Assembly: GCA_029204225.1 (NCBI GenBank)
Contig: CM055113.1
Span: forward strand, 1,653,973 to 1,717,972
Direction: 5' to 3'
DNA from: Diphasiastrum complanatum
Lineage: Eukaryota > Streptophyta > Lycopodiopsida > Lycopodiales > Lycopodiaceae
DNA: 64,000 nt
Shown: positions 14,234 through 28,730 of the stretch, in pieces
Layout of the letters: each line of letters opens with the position of its first letter
How positions within the stretch are numbered: the stretch's first letter is position 1
Notes under the pieces: generated by a model
The model's input: the letters and a program-made list of their open reading frames with translations, nothing else
Told to the model about the DNA's origin: nothing
The model's database searches: none
Program-made: the position numbers and the translations under genes

Positions 14234-14812
14234 TCCTCAGCACTCTGTGATGTAGTCAGATGGAACAATGTGCTTTTAAAGAGAGAATTCCGAAGATCTT
14301 GAAGAGATAATTAAAAAGCATGACTCAATCCAGCTATTTAATGTTGGATTCGTACAAATTGAGCTGTGAACAGGAGGTCGGTAATATATTTACCAAAATA
14401 TGTTCAAATTATAGATAAATGTAGAGTAACAGGTTCAGCTTACGGATATAATACTGCTAGAGGTCCAATGATACGCTCAGCTTATTGACATAAGTACAAT
14501 AATATGTTCAGCTAACTGATACACATACACGATATATGTTCAGCTTATGCATATAAGTACATAATATGTTGGAATTCAATTGTCATTGACATAATCCATG
14601 GGATTGAACAAAAATCTAGCTCCCACGACAAAAATTATGAAGAAAGAAAGGGCGTGATCGTATAGACATAATGGATTTAGATAGCATCACAATTGTGATT
14701 ACGTTCACCAAAAAGCTTGAGAAAGAGGTCGTTTAAGAGCACACACGAAGACGAGTCCAGATCAGAAGACAGATTGGGTGTAGCGTTGCTGCTCGATCCA
14801 TCTCCTTCACAA

Positions 14813-14819
14813 ATTTATA
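14813..14819 (-). promoter_or_regulatory. Possible TATA box, minus strand
   Basis: TATAAAT on the minus strand sits in a locally GC- and CpG-richer patch (about 14700-15090) inside AT-rich spacer. It would drive leftward transcription toward the exon-like segment at 13.7 kb or a distant 5' exon of the RING-CH gene. No transcript evidence is visible. Confidence 0.2.
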
Positions 14820-15477
14820 CGAGGAGCATCGCATCTACGCAATTCCGCTCGTTTACGGCGCCTGAATCCTTTGGCCCGAGCATTCAATGGAGTCTTTTTC
14901 CCTGCTTCGACTGGGACAGGCTGTTCGAGACCAAATGGACGGACGAGATTAAATCTCACTAGACCTGTCAGACACAGCACCCACTTGGATGCTAGCCACG
15001 TATCACACTTCCTTTTTTCAAATAATAGAGAGTTGCCGTGGGTCACCTGGCGAAATCTGAACCGTCCTGCTATATCTAACGGCCACGGGCTAAAGTAGCT
15101 AGTGTGCCATCCAAATCCAAAAACAGCTTAAATAACTAAAATAAAATAAAAATAACAAACAAATAAGCAATAGTCGTAATTTCGAATGGGAAATTAAAAT
15201 TAAGAAAAATGACCTAAAAAATATTTTAATTTTCTCGAAAAAGAAAATAATTCGCTTGGTTCGAGACACCTGGATTTCAGAATAGGACCGAGTCACGAAA
15301 AATCTCAAAACTTGAAACTGACGAATAAAAAGGTAGACGTACTTTTATAAATAAAATAAATAAATAAATAAAAGGGACTGGGGTCAAAGACAGGCAATGT
15401 TTTGGGGGCCCCCCAACATTGCTCTGTCCTCAACAGATATGTTCCCTTGCTTATTTTTTATTCTCTAGTGTCAATTT

Positions 15478-15508
15478 ATATATCTATATATATATATATA
15501 TATATATC
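15478..15508. repeat. (TA)n microsatellite
   Basis: This is a short AT dinucleotide tract. A (AAAT)n-like run sits just upstream at about 15350-15370. Confidence 0.9.
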
Positions 15509-17340
<1,832 letters not shown>

Positions 17341-17864
17341 TCTTAAATAAAAGGTAACTCAAAAAATGGTCTCACATGCCCTTATATACACATTCATGGG
17401 GTTAGGGTTTTGGTACACCCGAAATCATGTGCCATAACAACTTGACTTTACAAAAAATTTGAACCAAATTGCATTTTTAACTACTTGGGTCCCTTTTCAC
17501 TTTGGGTCCATATGAAAGTGAATCTACCTCTAATTCTTGTTGGTAGATGGATTCTCACTTCTTTTTGCGAAAACAATCAGACCAGAAGGAATCGAATAAA
17601 TCAAGGTTGATCACTAACTGCTAAAGGTGTAGGCTTTATTCTAAATTCACTTGATTGTTGATGATTGTAGTTCAGTGATCAGTACTTGAGAGTATAAGTT
17701 TGAATCTACTTAATTAACTAGAGCCGTCATATAGTAGATAGCCATTGTTGTAAATAGTAAATCTATGTACAAGTAGGTGGACTATCAACGTCATCCTTCT
17801 GATCGCGACGTGGGTTGGAATCGACTGACAGTACATGGATCAACTTTTCTCTATATCGAACTTG

Positions 17865-18065
17865 ATCTGACTTGATGAGTGAGTCGAGAGTCGAGTGAGT
17901 CGAGTGAGTCGATGGAGTCGAGAGTTGATGGAGTGAGGATAAGTCGAGAGTCCAGTCGATGGAGTCGAGTGTCGAGTGTTGATGGAGTGTCGTGTGAGTC
18001 GAGTATCGAGTAAATCGAATGAGTTGATGTTGATGTTGAGGTTGAAGTCGATGGAGTCGGACTTC
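17865..18065 (+). repeat. GAGTCGA-type short tandem repeat
   Basis: Irregular repeats of gagtcga, gtcgatggagtcgagag and shorter relatives fill about 200 bases, then decay into gatgttgatgttgaggttg. On the minus strand they give a Ser/Thr/Asp-rich frame with no other coding signal. Confidence 0.8.
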
Positions 18066-21000
18066 GATAGATTTTCATGATGCTCATTACCGAGTGGATT
18101 TAGTCCTTAGCATTAAAATCCGACATGGTTGTGAGGCATTGAGCTTTGTTTTCACTTGTTGGTCGGTCTGCTACTTGTCGACTTCTTTGGTATTGGCGCT
18201 CCCGGTATATATAGATTCTTGAGCTCCTTCATCGGTGACTTGTCAACGCCCTCTATCGTAGTTTGGTGGCTCTATTCCACTTCTGATATCATTTATACGC
18301 TCATTATAGCTATCGGTTAGAAGAATCTTCACCGAAATCTTCTAACATGCCCCCACTACAAATTTGGTGACAGTCCCTTGGCACATGTGTGTGTGTCTTT
18401 GACGTTGGCGGTCGTGGCGATGTGGAACGGAAGGCCGTAAAGAATGGAAGTGAAGGGGATTTGAGAAAAGATAGAAAGATGAGAAATGGCAAAAAAAGTG
18501 AGGGAAACATTTTTGGCACCAAATTATGCACAGAAGAGAGAGAAACAAAGAGGATGTATGTACAAATGTATCTAGAACAAATAAAAGAGAAAATGAAAAA
18601 GGGAAAGCGTAAAGAACACTGAAAAACAAGAAAATAAGAGTGAGTCCCTAAATGCTTTTTGTAGGACTTCTTTCTATTTTATTTTATTTTATTTGCATAG
18701 GATACAGGTCAACAGTTCTTTGGGCTTGTTCAATTTGTTTGCCCTTCTTATCTTTGGCATCTCAGTTCTATCAGTGGGTCACAACGACCAATCGGACAAA
18801 ACAGGACCACAATGAGCTGCGAGTTAAGGATTGCGAGCAGATTGGGCTGAACGTCGGGTGCATGTTTCCCATAAAGTCCATCATATAGCATCGTTTCAAC
18901 CTCGCTATGTTGACGAAGGATGTTGTGTACAAGCGACGGAAGATCCGATATGGAGAGATCTGATCCTCGATGGTTATTGACTTGAAGCTTTTATTGGGAT
19001 TGAAGCAATACTCTCTAAAACAGAGATCTCATCTGGTGTCCACTTTTGTTGCCATTAGAAGAGTCTCCACATTGTAATAGGCTTCCAGATCAATAGGATC
19101 TGGAGAGTTAGTCGCGTCGATCAGAAACTAGTTGAGGGCACTGGTGAAGTCGACCGCTATCTTCCAACCATGTGTCGAGTTTATTATAGGCCAATTATAG
19201 GCCCCGACACTTGGAGTCTTCAAAGTCCTTTATGCTCTTCTTCTGGGCATCGGATTTTGGTCTGATTTTTATTGGCTGGATGACTAATTATTATTATATT
19301 ACTCCCAACACTCTTAATTATAAGTAGGTGCACATGTTATTACCTATAATATTATGGTATGGCTTGGGAGAGAGATGTAGATGAAAATGTCTATTGTATT
19401 TCATCTCTTTTGCAATTTGAAACTTTGGCTATCCACAAGGTCCCTTTATGGCCAAATAAGACAAAAACGTGGCCCTATTATGTTATGTGCTTTTTGTACA
19501 TGCTTTTTGCTTAATGTTCTAGCAAATTGGAGAAGTGAGTTAAGAAGGTTGTAGGAAGTTTTCAAAAACTACTCTACTATGAATGTTTGTTGATATAATA
19601 TATGTCTCTCTATGTTTATGACAATGAGTTTGCTTAAAACTCCAACAACTAAGCCAGTTATTTGGTTCATTTTGAAATTACAATCGATTGCACCATTTTG
19701 GTGGGTTACTACAAGGATAAGCTTGTGTTTTCTAGAGGCTACTGAAAGTGAAACTTTATAATGCATTGTCAACTCTCTTAGGAAGGGAATTGGTATGACT
19801 GAAAATGATCATAATATGTAAGACTAAATTACGTTATAGCATGGTTATACGGCTAAAAAAAGCTTCATTGTTCGTGTGACATTCTGTTGTAACATGCATA
19901 ACAATTGGATTTAGATTTTAAAACTTGCAATTCCCACATGAATAACTATGTTCTTATAAACTTCCCAACCATGTATTGTTGATTTTGCTACAACTATAAT
20001 TGGTCATTATTATTATTTTGAGATTTAGTTGACGCTCCTTGTGATGTGCTTGTGTATGTAGTACATGCAATTTTGCATTAGTTTTGTAATGACACACGCA
20101 CGTGCCCGCCTGTGCGCACCCGCACACACACACACACACATGCACACATGCACAAAAATTAAAGTTCCCAAATTAATTTCTCTCATTGTTACCGTTGTCA
20201 TGATAGTGGTGGCCTATTTGCTAAAAGATGGCATGTCTTTGATATGTGACTTTTGAGCTCAAAAATGGATTCTTTTTGTTTTTTTTAGAATCTTCAATTA
20301 TGCAATCGCTTTATTTTGCTATTTTTAGAAAAAAAAAATTAAAAATTTGAGCATACACATGCCTACAATCATTCATATCATCTTGTTCATTAAGTGTGAA
20401 AGTTTTCATCTATCACATGATTAGAGCATTGTATGCATGGTTTGTAATATGTCACCTAATAAATGAAATTATTATCATTTTTAGATCCAACATATTCATT
20501 TTGACCTAGTATGACTAAATCCATTTGTTTAAAGTTTTAGTAACAATGAATAACTATTTTCAGTGGATATCCATGAAGGGACCATGCAAGGTTCAAATAT
20601 ACAATCTACATTCACATCAGTAGAAGCATATTATGTGAATACAATTTTCAAATGAAGGAGTGGCTCTAGTGCTTAAGAACTCTTAAATTGACAAATTTTT
20701 TATACTATTGTATGTAAATGTTAGTTCCAATTCTGGAAACTACTTAGTAGATGCCAAATAAAAGCACGAAAAGGATGTACAAGGTAAGAAACAATACTTT
20801 CGTAGCCAATACATGTAGTTGAGATATAAATATCTTTAAATATTTAGAGAAAGTTGACTCACTCAATCAACATAGTCAATTAATAATGAACCATTGTGAA
20901 CTTGATTTCAACCTTTCCTTCATCCTAAATAAAGACTATTAAAGAGCCACTAGTTTTTAATACCACTTGAAAAGATTCTTCACATTATTTCATTCAAGAT

Positions 21001-21412
21001 AGTTTTTTGAACACAAATAATGCATATATTTGTTATCTTCAAAGTGCACCTTAGCATGTCATTTGACCAAGCACTCAAATGGATACTTAAAATGTCTATT
21101 AACAAGTAAGATTCAATAATCATTCTATTGAAGTGTATATGAGCTAGGTATATCTCTCACCTACAATGACGCAAATGCCCAACAGGTTGAACGATAGCTC
21201 CATGTACTACTTGAAAAAAACATGTCTTTTCAACTTATCTAAAATAAAGAGGGTCTTTATCGTCTTTCCCACATCCATGACCAAAAAACACATTTGTAGT
21301 CATCCTTATTGCTATATAAATACTAGCTTTATCCTCATACCATTTCTTTTCTTTATCTATGCAAAACTCCATGTTCAAGCTTGTACAAGACTTCTATCAT
21401 TTTTCTCATTTT

Positions 21413-21414
<2 letters not shown>
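18066..21414. other. AT-rich spacer with small CA tracts
   Basis: No gene recognised on either strand. A CA-rich stretch at about 20119-20152 and a mixed purine-pyrimidine tract at 21415 are the only clear structures. Confidence 0.45.
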
Positions 21415-21458
<44 letters not shown>

Positions 21459-21472
21459 CGCACGTGTGTATA
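21415..21472. repeat. (GT)n(GC)n alternating purine-pyrimidine tract
   Basis: Fifty-eight bases strictly alternate pyrimidine and purine: (TG)n, then (CG)n, then cacgtgtgtata. This is the pattern that favours left-handed Z-DNA under supercoiling. Confidence 0.9.
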
Positions 21473-21605
21473 GATTTGGTGGTCATATAGTAACATAATA
21501 TGGTCATGTTTCCACATTAACTACTAATTATGTTAGTTGCAATGAGGTTTGTTGTATTGGTGCCATTACTTAGAATAAATTGTATTTCTAGGAGCTTAGC
21601 ATATG

Positions 21606-21607
<2 letters not shown>

Positions 21608-21640
<33 letters not shown>
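21608..21640. repeat. (CA)n microsatellite
   Basis: About 32 bases of CA, about 140 bases downstream of the GT/GC tract. Confidence 0.95.
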
Positions 21641-21643
<3 letters not shown>

Positions 21644-22188
21644 TGTGCTACTAATTTGCTATCTCTTATTTTTCATTTCTCAAATGCACACACTATTTAT
21701 TTATGCTTGAATATTATTATACTAATGCAATGAAACTTTTTCATGAACTTTTGAATTTTTGATAGTGCATTGATGCTTGATTACATCCTACACATTCCCC
21801 ATTGGAGCAACTCTTCTATGATTCATGGCAACTTAATGCTAGATTATAATCTAAAAGATTCATGTTGTTTTTTACTCCATTAATGTGCAATGACGCTAGA
21901 GATGAGCATGACACTTTTTGGTGCTTTTTAGTTTAGTTCTCCTAGTTTTAAAAGGCTTTGTTTTAAAGAAATGTCAATATGCATTGTTTGATTTGGATTC
22001 CTTCGAAATCACCTTGGACATAATGGATGAAGCATGGAAACTACCAAACTAGGAGCTATCAAAAAATAAAATGAAGAAAATTACATTTAATGATGACCAA
22101 TCACATGCTAGCAATCAATAGAAGACTGGTCCTATAAAGCATATTACTAATGCTCATTACAATATCATACGGAACTAGTAAGCTGAGA

Positions 22189-22201
22189 GGCTCTGTTACC
22201 A
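22189..22201 (-). promoter_or_regulatory. Retroelement primer-binding-site-like sequence
   Basis: The minus strand reads TGGTAACAGAGCC, one base from the initiator-Met tRNA primer site TGGTATCAGAGC that plant copia elements use. If real, an LTR lies at higher coordinates (22.2-23.0 kb) and the body to the left has been lost. I could not identify LTR ends. Confidence 0.35.
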
Positions 22202-23117
22202 CTTGTTCAATCTTAACGGGAGGAAAGGAAATAGTGCGGAACAACTCCCACCCCGGTATAGGACCGGTTTTGCGCGATTAAGTATCAGGGTGATCGCATC
22301 CACCGAAGAGTGTAAGAGTTACTGACAATGATTAGAGTTGGAATGTTCAATTACAGAATGAAGAACTATGGTGCAGATATTTTGCGCTTGTTCCTCAGGC
22401 GTCAGATGTTGGAGAATTTGATGGAGAAGGTAAATGTTCCCTCAGTGTGTGCACTACTGGTAACAATAGGCATACACAATAATGGAAGAAACAAAACGTT
22501 TCTAATTACAAAGCTTTGCTAGCTTTCAGCCCTCTACCTGACGAAGATGATCGCGAACACGAAAGTCAAGAGACACGAAGCACGAAAGTTTTGCGAACAC
22601 CTGACGAAAAGACGCAAACATGAAAGATTCGCAATGAGAATCTTTTGTGGTCGAGCATGAGAAAGTCAGGCGACGGAAACGAAACCAACGATGCAACACG
22701 AAAAAATGTCGCATCGTCCTCTCTAACCTCACGCTCCAAAGAGTACCAGCAAAGATCATGCAAGTACCCAGAAGTACAGATATATGCTTGATAGACATAG
22801 AGTATGAAGAAGTCTGATGCTAGTAAGCAATCAAGACAAAATACAGACAAGAAGTCCGCCTGCGTGCGAGACGAGTTCTGTTATCAGGATCCATAGAGAT
22901 CCACAAGTCCGCTAGTAAGCGAGACATCCACTCGTGAGAGAACTGTATTTCTCTCACGCCAACGCACTGTGTGGATCTAAATGCAGTGCCTGAACAATCA
23001 AAGAAAAATCAATAGATGATCTTGTAGCCATTGTGCACATGTCAATTTATGATGTATGATCTTGAATGCAAATGTATCTACTGTTATTCATGTGTCATTA
23101 CCTCTACCATTATGTTG

Positions 23118-24112
23118 TACGAGTCATTTTTTGTTGTGTGAGTCATTTTTTGAATTGTGCGAGTCATTTTTTGAGGTGTACGAGTCATTTTTGTCAAATC
23201 TGAGTCATTACCTCTACCACTCTTGCATGAGTCATTTTTTTGCAAGTCATCTTCTGTACAAGCCATCTGTGAGTAGTAAATTACTCTTGCAGGAGTCATT
23301 TTTTTGCGTGAGTCATCTTCTTGTGTGAGTCATTCCCACGGGCTCTAGCTCCACGGGTATAGGTTTGTGCAAGTCCTATTCTCGTCGGCGAGTCATCTTC
23401 TGTACGAGTCATCTGCGAGTAGTAAATTACTCTTGCACGAGTCATTTTTTTGCGAGTCATCTTCTGCTGAAGTCATCTGCAAGTAGTAAATTACTCTTGC
23501 ACGAGTCATTTTTTTTGCGAGTCATCTTCTATATGAGTCATCTGCGAGTAGTAAATTACTCTTGCACGAGTCATTTTTTGTGAGTCATCTTTTGTACGAG
23601 TCATCTGTGAGTAGTAACTTACCCTTGCACGAGTCATTTTTTGCACTCTACATGCCTCTACGAGTCATCTGTTTCCGTCCACGAGTCATTTTTTTTGTGA
23701 GTCATCTTCTGTGCAAGTAATTCCCACGGGTTCTAGCTCCATGAGTACAGGTTTGTCCGAGTCATATTTCGGTGCGAGTCATTTTGATATGTTTTTCACT
23801 TCTTTTGACTAGTGCGAGTCATTATGAGATGTTTTTCACCTCCTTCTGACCTGTATAAGTCATTTTAGCATGTGCGGGTACTGAGCTTCTTATGCGAGTC
23901 ATTTTTCATAGTATACATGCCTGTGCCAGTAGTATGTTCCCTTGCATGAGTCATTTCCGGGTTTGTGCGAGTCATTTCTAGTTCTCTTCATAACCTTTCA
24001 AACTTATGCGAGTCATTTCCGGGTTTGTGCAAGTCATTTTGTTCCCCTGTGCGAGTCATTTTCTAGTTCTTTTGGGAACCTTTCAACCTGTGCGAGTCAT
24101 TTCCAGGTCATT
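23118..24112 (+). repeat. AGTCAT array (one-directional, about 36 copies)
   Basis: By my count about 36 copies of AGTCAT occur in 1 kb, mostly as (C/T)GAGTCATTTTTT, all in the same orientation. Between 23410 and 23660 they form a higher-order unit of about 64 bases built around gagtagtaaattactcttgc. Elsewhere spacing is irregular and units contain unrelated filler such as cccacgggctctagctcca (twice). No frame is open through the array. It lies just upstream of the gypsy gag and may be part of that element's leader. Confidence 0.85.
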
Positions 24113-24737
24113 CGCACCGACTCTTGTCAGTTACAAGAGCACTAGAGAAGGCGAAACCAAAAAAAAAAAAAAAAATTCTTAATTCGCCCAAACCGGTGAC
24201 ATAAGCTACTCGATCACCACATTTTAAGCCTCCATTGATCACAGTTAATAAATTTTATCAGTGGGCGCGTACGTTATTCACACAAATTCTCGACATAGAA
24301 GAAATTGCCACTTGAGCAAAACGTCATACCACTTGTGTGCATTTCTTGAAAAACCCTGACCATTTTGTCTTGACCGAGCTTTACCCACTCGGCCAGCTGT
24401 CTAGCATCTCTCAAACGTATTCGACCAATCGGCTATCCCAGCTGTGCGGTGTCTTAACTTTGTTCACACTGCAATTTAGCATCAATCCTTGCCAGTGCAA
24501 TAACGATGGCTACGCATACCTCTGATTTGACGGTTCTCACCACCCATCCTTGTACATAGCCATCCCACCGAAGCAATCCAATACTACTTATTCTAGCTGG
24601 GAGAGGCCTTAGACACCTCCAGTAGGAAACGCCTTGGACATGCACTAGTAGGAAGTCATAGAGTAAGCAAGAAAACGATTGCACCCTCGCCTCATACACC
24701 ACCATTCTAAAGAGTAGTGACACCCGTTTAGATCAAG

Positions 24738-26594
24738 ATGCAAGGCCCCTGGAATCCACCGCGGGTAGAGAAGATAATACCCCAGATAGATGCGCCAAAG
24801 TACGACGAGGAATCAGACCCAGTAAGATTCCTCTAGAATTTCGACAACACTTGTAAGTTTAATGGTGACAGCTCTGAAATCGAAAAGGTGAGGTTGTTCC
24901 CTATGATTCTTCAAGGCGACGCCAAGGAATGGTTTTTAAACCTTGAAGGCCCGAACAACACATCTTGGGAGACCATTACTGCACCACTCATCAAAAGGTT
25001 TCCAAGCTCACCCAAAGCCCTTTTATCTAATTGTCTCAGATCAAGATGCAAAGCAAAGAATCAGTATGCACCTAAATCGAGCACTTCAAGCGTCTTAAAG
25101 TAGACTGTTTCGATGATAAAATCACTAAGAAAATGGCCATTAAATTATTCCTAGTCAGGTTACCCAAGGCCATTAGGAGAGAATTGAAACCCGTAGACTC
25201 TTACACGACACTAAAGAATGTGATGGATGATGCCATCCGAGAAGAAGATGAAGGTCTGACGAGGATTACGATTATCGCGAGAAAAAGGGTAAGGGGCTGG
25301 CTAAACACGAGACTTCACATATTGAAGAATCCGTCTCAATTAGCATGATCGATATCCTTCAGCATCTAGAAGGTTGGTAACGGGCACAACAAGCACAAAT
25401 GGAGAAGTTGACCTAAAAGTTCCAAAATGCTAAAGGATGTGGCCGAAAAGACCTTCCCTATCCATGGAAATATATGGTGCTCTGTGTGTGCTCAACGCCA
25501 TGCTGCCAACGTGTGCCTACATGCAAGAACTGTAAAAATTACAGCAAATAAGGATCCTAAAACACTTGAAATGATGAGGGAAACAATAGATTATGATTTC
25601 ATAAGATTAGCACAAGTTGAACCATCAAAATCCATCAAAAATCTATGCTTGAACCTCACTAAATGGCCCAAATCCTTGAAGAAGGCTTCACACGTGTGAA
25701 AGTACGGCCTCCCACAGTCTGAGTACTGTACACCAAACCTACATTCAATCCTATAATCATTAGTAATCACAAGTACTCAAACAATTATGAACATAGAGAG
25801 CAATTGCACCATTATGAGAGAAAAAACATGAAATTGCTTGATTGATTTTGGTGAGATATCACCACCTATATATACATGATCCATCACGATTTTGGGCAGG
25901 TATGAGTAACCCTAAACCTATACCTAATGCTAATTTTGGTGGATCTTTCATCCCTACCAAGTTAGGGTTGGAATCTTGGAGATCCCTCAACAATGCAAAA
26001 ATTAACAAAAATAGCTCCTATTTTTTCTCCCTTGTATCTAAGCATAATTTGGACTCATTCCAAAGGTTCTAAGACTTAGGTCTACTTGAGAACATCCTTA
26101 TGAATGGAATCCTATGCTATTTGGCATGTGTGACAAGCCACATCATGACCATCTAACTATTTACAAGTCATATGACCAAAACTAGTCAAGCTAGAATTGT
26201 GAATTTTTAACAAGAACATACTATCAGCAGACACCAAGATCGTTGTACCATCCATACAGACCACCTGGACCTACGAATTATGCATCGAACTACATTGCCA
26301 ATGCATCCGCTCATAGGCCATGACAATACCAACGAAGGCCAATAAGCCCAGGTTTTCATCAACCTTGATCCTCTGTTCTATGAACCATCCTACCCACTTT
26401 TACGTTCTGAACCAGAGTCTTCTTATCCACGACCGATCGCTCCCCATCTAACACAACAGTCTTTTGTAGAGCGTCAATATATTGCTACATCGTCTATCAC
26501 ACAAGTTGATTCTGACTACATAGACCCAATGATGTATTATCTAGAAGATACCAATGTGCCTGCTCATCAAGTTGATCCATTTGCACCTTACTAA
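24738..26594 (+). pseudogene. Ty3-gypsy gag, broken and split by a solo LTR
   Basis: The frame starts at ATG 24738 and shows the retrotransposon gag core (KVRLFPMILQGDAKEWFLNL, WETITAPLIKRF, then LVRLPKAIRRELKP). A variant zinc knuckle follows, WCSVCAQRHAANVC (C-x2-C-x3-H-x4-C). After that comes a Pro/Tyr-rich tail (YHPYRPPGPTNYA). Early stops (for example TAG near 24833) and frameshifts near 25050-25100 break it. A 682-bp insertion at 25531 splits the end of the knuckle region from the tail, and the tail frame resumes exactly after it. Gag would form the particle and bind the element's RNA. Confidence 0.75.
25531..26212 (-). mobile_element. Solo LTR inserted in gypsy gag
   Basis: The 682-bp insertion is flanked by the 5-bp duplication AGAAC (25526-25530 and 26213-26217). 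On the minus strand it begins TGTTAAAAATT and ends AATTTTTACA, the TG...CA ends of an LTR. A TATA-like element (tatatata) lies about half way along on the same strand. It contains no gene. Removing it with one copy of AGAAC restores the gag frame. Confidence 0.75.
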
Positions 26595-28730
26595 AATTAG
26601 TAGTATTAGATGTGTCTAGGCTCGTCTAGTCTTACTGATTTTTTTTTGTCATCCACGAATACATAGTTACTCAATCCAAATAAAGTTACACCCTATCTAG
26701 CAACCACGTAAGGTCTATCTCAAACATTATTCATAGATAAGACCGAGAATATACCACCTCTGATCTGTGTCTTCATTACGTCTCTATGACCAAGCAATTG
26801 ATATCATACCCTGGAGCCAAGTTTTGAGCTACCGCCTGGTGAATCATGAGTTTTGTGTCTAGATGGTAACCCGTATGTTTTATCTGAGTGAAAGTAATCT
26901 AAGACATAATTGTCTTATTGAATGCTACGTAAAGGTTACACGTTATGACTTTGTTTTTTCTTTTGTAACACTGTAGCTATGGCCTTGTGCCAAGTTCGAT
27001 ACTGGATTGCAAGAGTATGGTCTAAGAGTGTCATGCAAATCCTTCTATAGAGTTATCTGCTACAATTTTTCATTTTTTCTCTTATTTCAAGTTTTGTCCT
27101 GTCAACTATGTCGTTTGTTGCTACCTGTTTGTTTGTTCTATTGTCGTATGGTTTGGTGTATTTTCTTTTGCAGCAGCACTATAGGTGATATTTCATTAGC
27201 AATTTTATTCTACCTCTACAGTTGCAGTATCACATGAATTTTCATTGGGATATATCTCTACATCTTTACCAATGATTTCAACAACTTTCAATATGAACAA
27301 AAAGAGAGTCAAGGACTTCAACAACAAATGCTCAGTTTGGCAACAAAAGGAGCACCTTATCAGACTGCAACCATGTTCTAGCAAAAGATCCATCTTTCCA
27401 ACAAGCTAGAATATTTGCGACAACACCACCACCGCCATCATCAATAAGCAGTTGGTTTTACGTAAGCGCTACAATATCCATGCTTTTTCAATTGCCTTAC
27501 CATGGCCATCAAATCATCAATAAAGTGGTAGCTTGTACCCGTGAAGGGCTCTCAAGTCACATCAAGGGCAAAATCTATGTGCATATCAACGCAGACGACC
27601 AGTGTTCCTACCAACGTCAACAACAATGCTTCATTGGGAAAATGTACATTGAGCAGTGGTCGCCCATACTACCGTTGTTGTACGCCATCCATTCAATCAT
27701 TTACGGAGGCCACAAAAAGCACAAGTCATCAGCGAGCGACATCCCATAGGCCTACATAAACTAAAGAAGCTATGAGCGCACAACCTCAATGACAAAGCTT
27801 TCACAGATGAGCAATGATGATTCCGTGAAGTATTGTACAAAGAGCATTGGTTATATTATGGAAAGATATGCAAATCCACCCAAGACCCATCTCATTCCTT
27901 TTTTCCATCCATTCATTCTCTCATGTTCCACCATATACTACATCTTGCAGTTTCATCTCACTTCCCCATCCTTGTCTCAAGTCTTCATTCCTCCCCGATG
28001 GATCAATCTGCACTGCTCTAGTTTGTCAACTACAATACTTCGTGAAGCAGACAAATCTACGACATCTGCAGCATGCCATTGATAAAGTTTGCGGTGCTTG
28101 AAGCAACAAACTCAAGGATGCTAGAGGTTCTCAACAATGATAACAAGCCTATCTTTCTCTACAAAAAAAAAAAATGACACGTTAACAGCTTGTTGATCAT
28201 TCAAAAAAAAAAAAAAAACAAGGCCATACACGCCTCTATACATTTGCGACCACTTGAAGAGTTCTTTAACTCTGTGAAGAATTCAAACAGCTGCAAGAAA
28301 CGTCAAATGGGAAACCTCTGCTGCCAAAAGTGCTTCAAAAGACAATAATGAGTAAAGGAATTTTGATCCATCCAACCACTTCCATATATCCACCTTCACC
28401 ACTTCCAAGATTTCAACACCCTCTATCACACCCACTCCATCTTCATCTTGTGTGGCTTTCACATCATGTTTCAAGAAATACTATGCTCGTGTACATCATT
28501 CGTTGAATCATTTGCGTGAGCAATTGGAAGAAAGTCATCAATGAGCCAACTCCACTCTGCTTCAATTCAAATCTTCTGAATACACTCATACTTCTTCAAA
28601 GATTCATCTCCTACGGAACAGCACTTTACAAAAAGTTCCACATCTACAAGCTGCACCGACTTTGACTCCTCCAGCACCATAAGGAGTGGGGTCTTAACAT
28701 TGCACTTGGTGTGGGACCGCCAAGTTCTTA
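26595..28730. other. Remnant internal region of the gypsy element, no gene recognised
   Basis: I find no protease, reverse transcriptase or integrase motif between the gag end and the polypurine tract. Small frames at 27.5-28.1 kb look random. This may be decayed non-coding 3' sequence of a gag-only derivative, or unrelated inserts. Confidence 0.4.

Noticed and set aside
22921-22970. Hairpin gtgagagaa/ttctctcac as a terminator
   Set aside because: A nine-base stem alone is common by chance in AT-rich DNA, and intrinsic terminators do not apply to this nuclear context.
23118-24112. CRISPR array
   Set aside because: Repeats are short and unequal, spacers are not unique units of constant length, and the setting is a plant nuclear genome.
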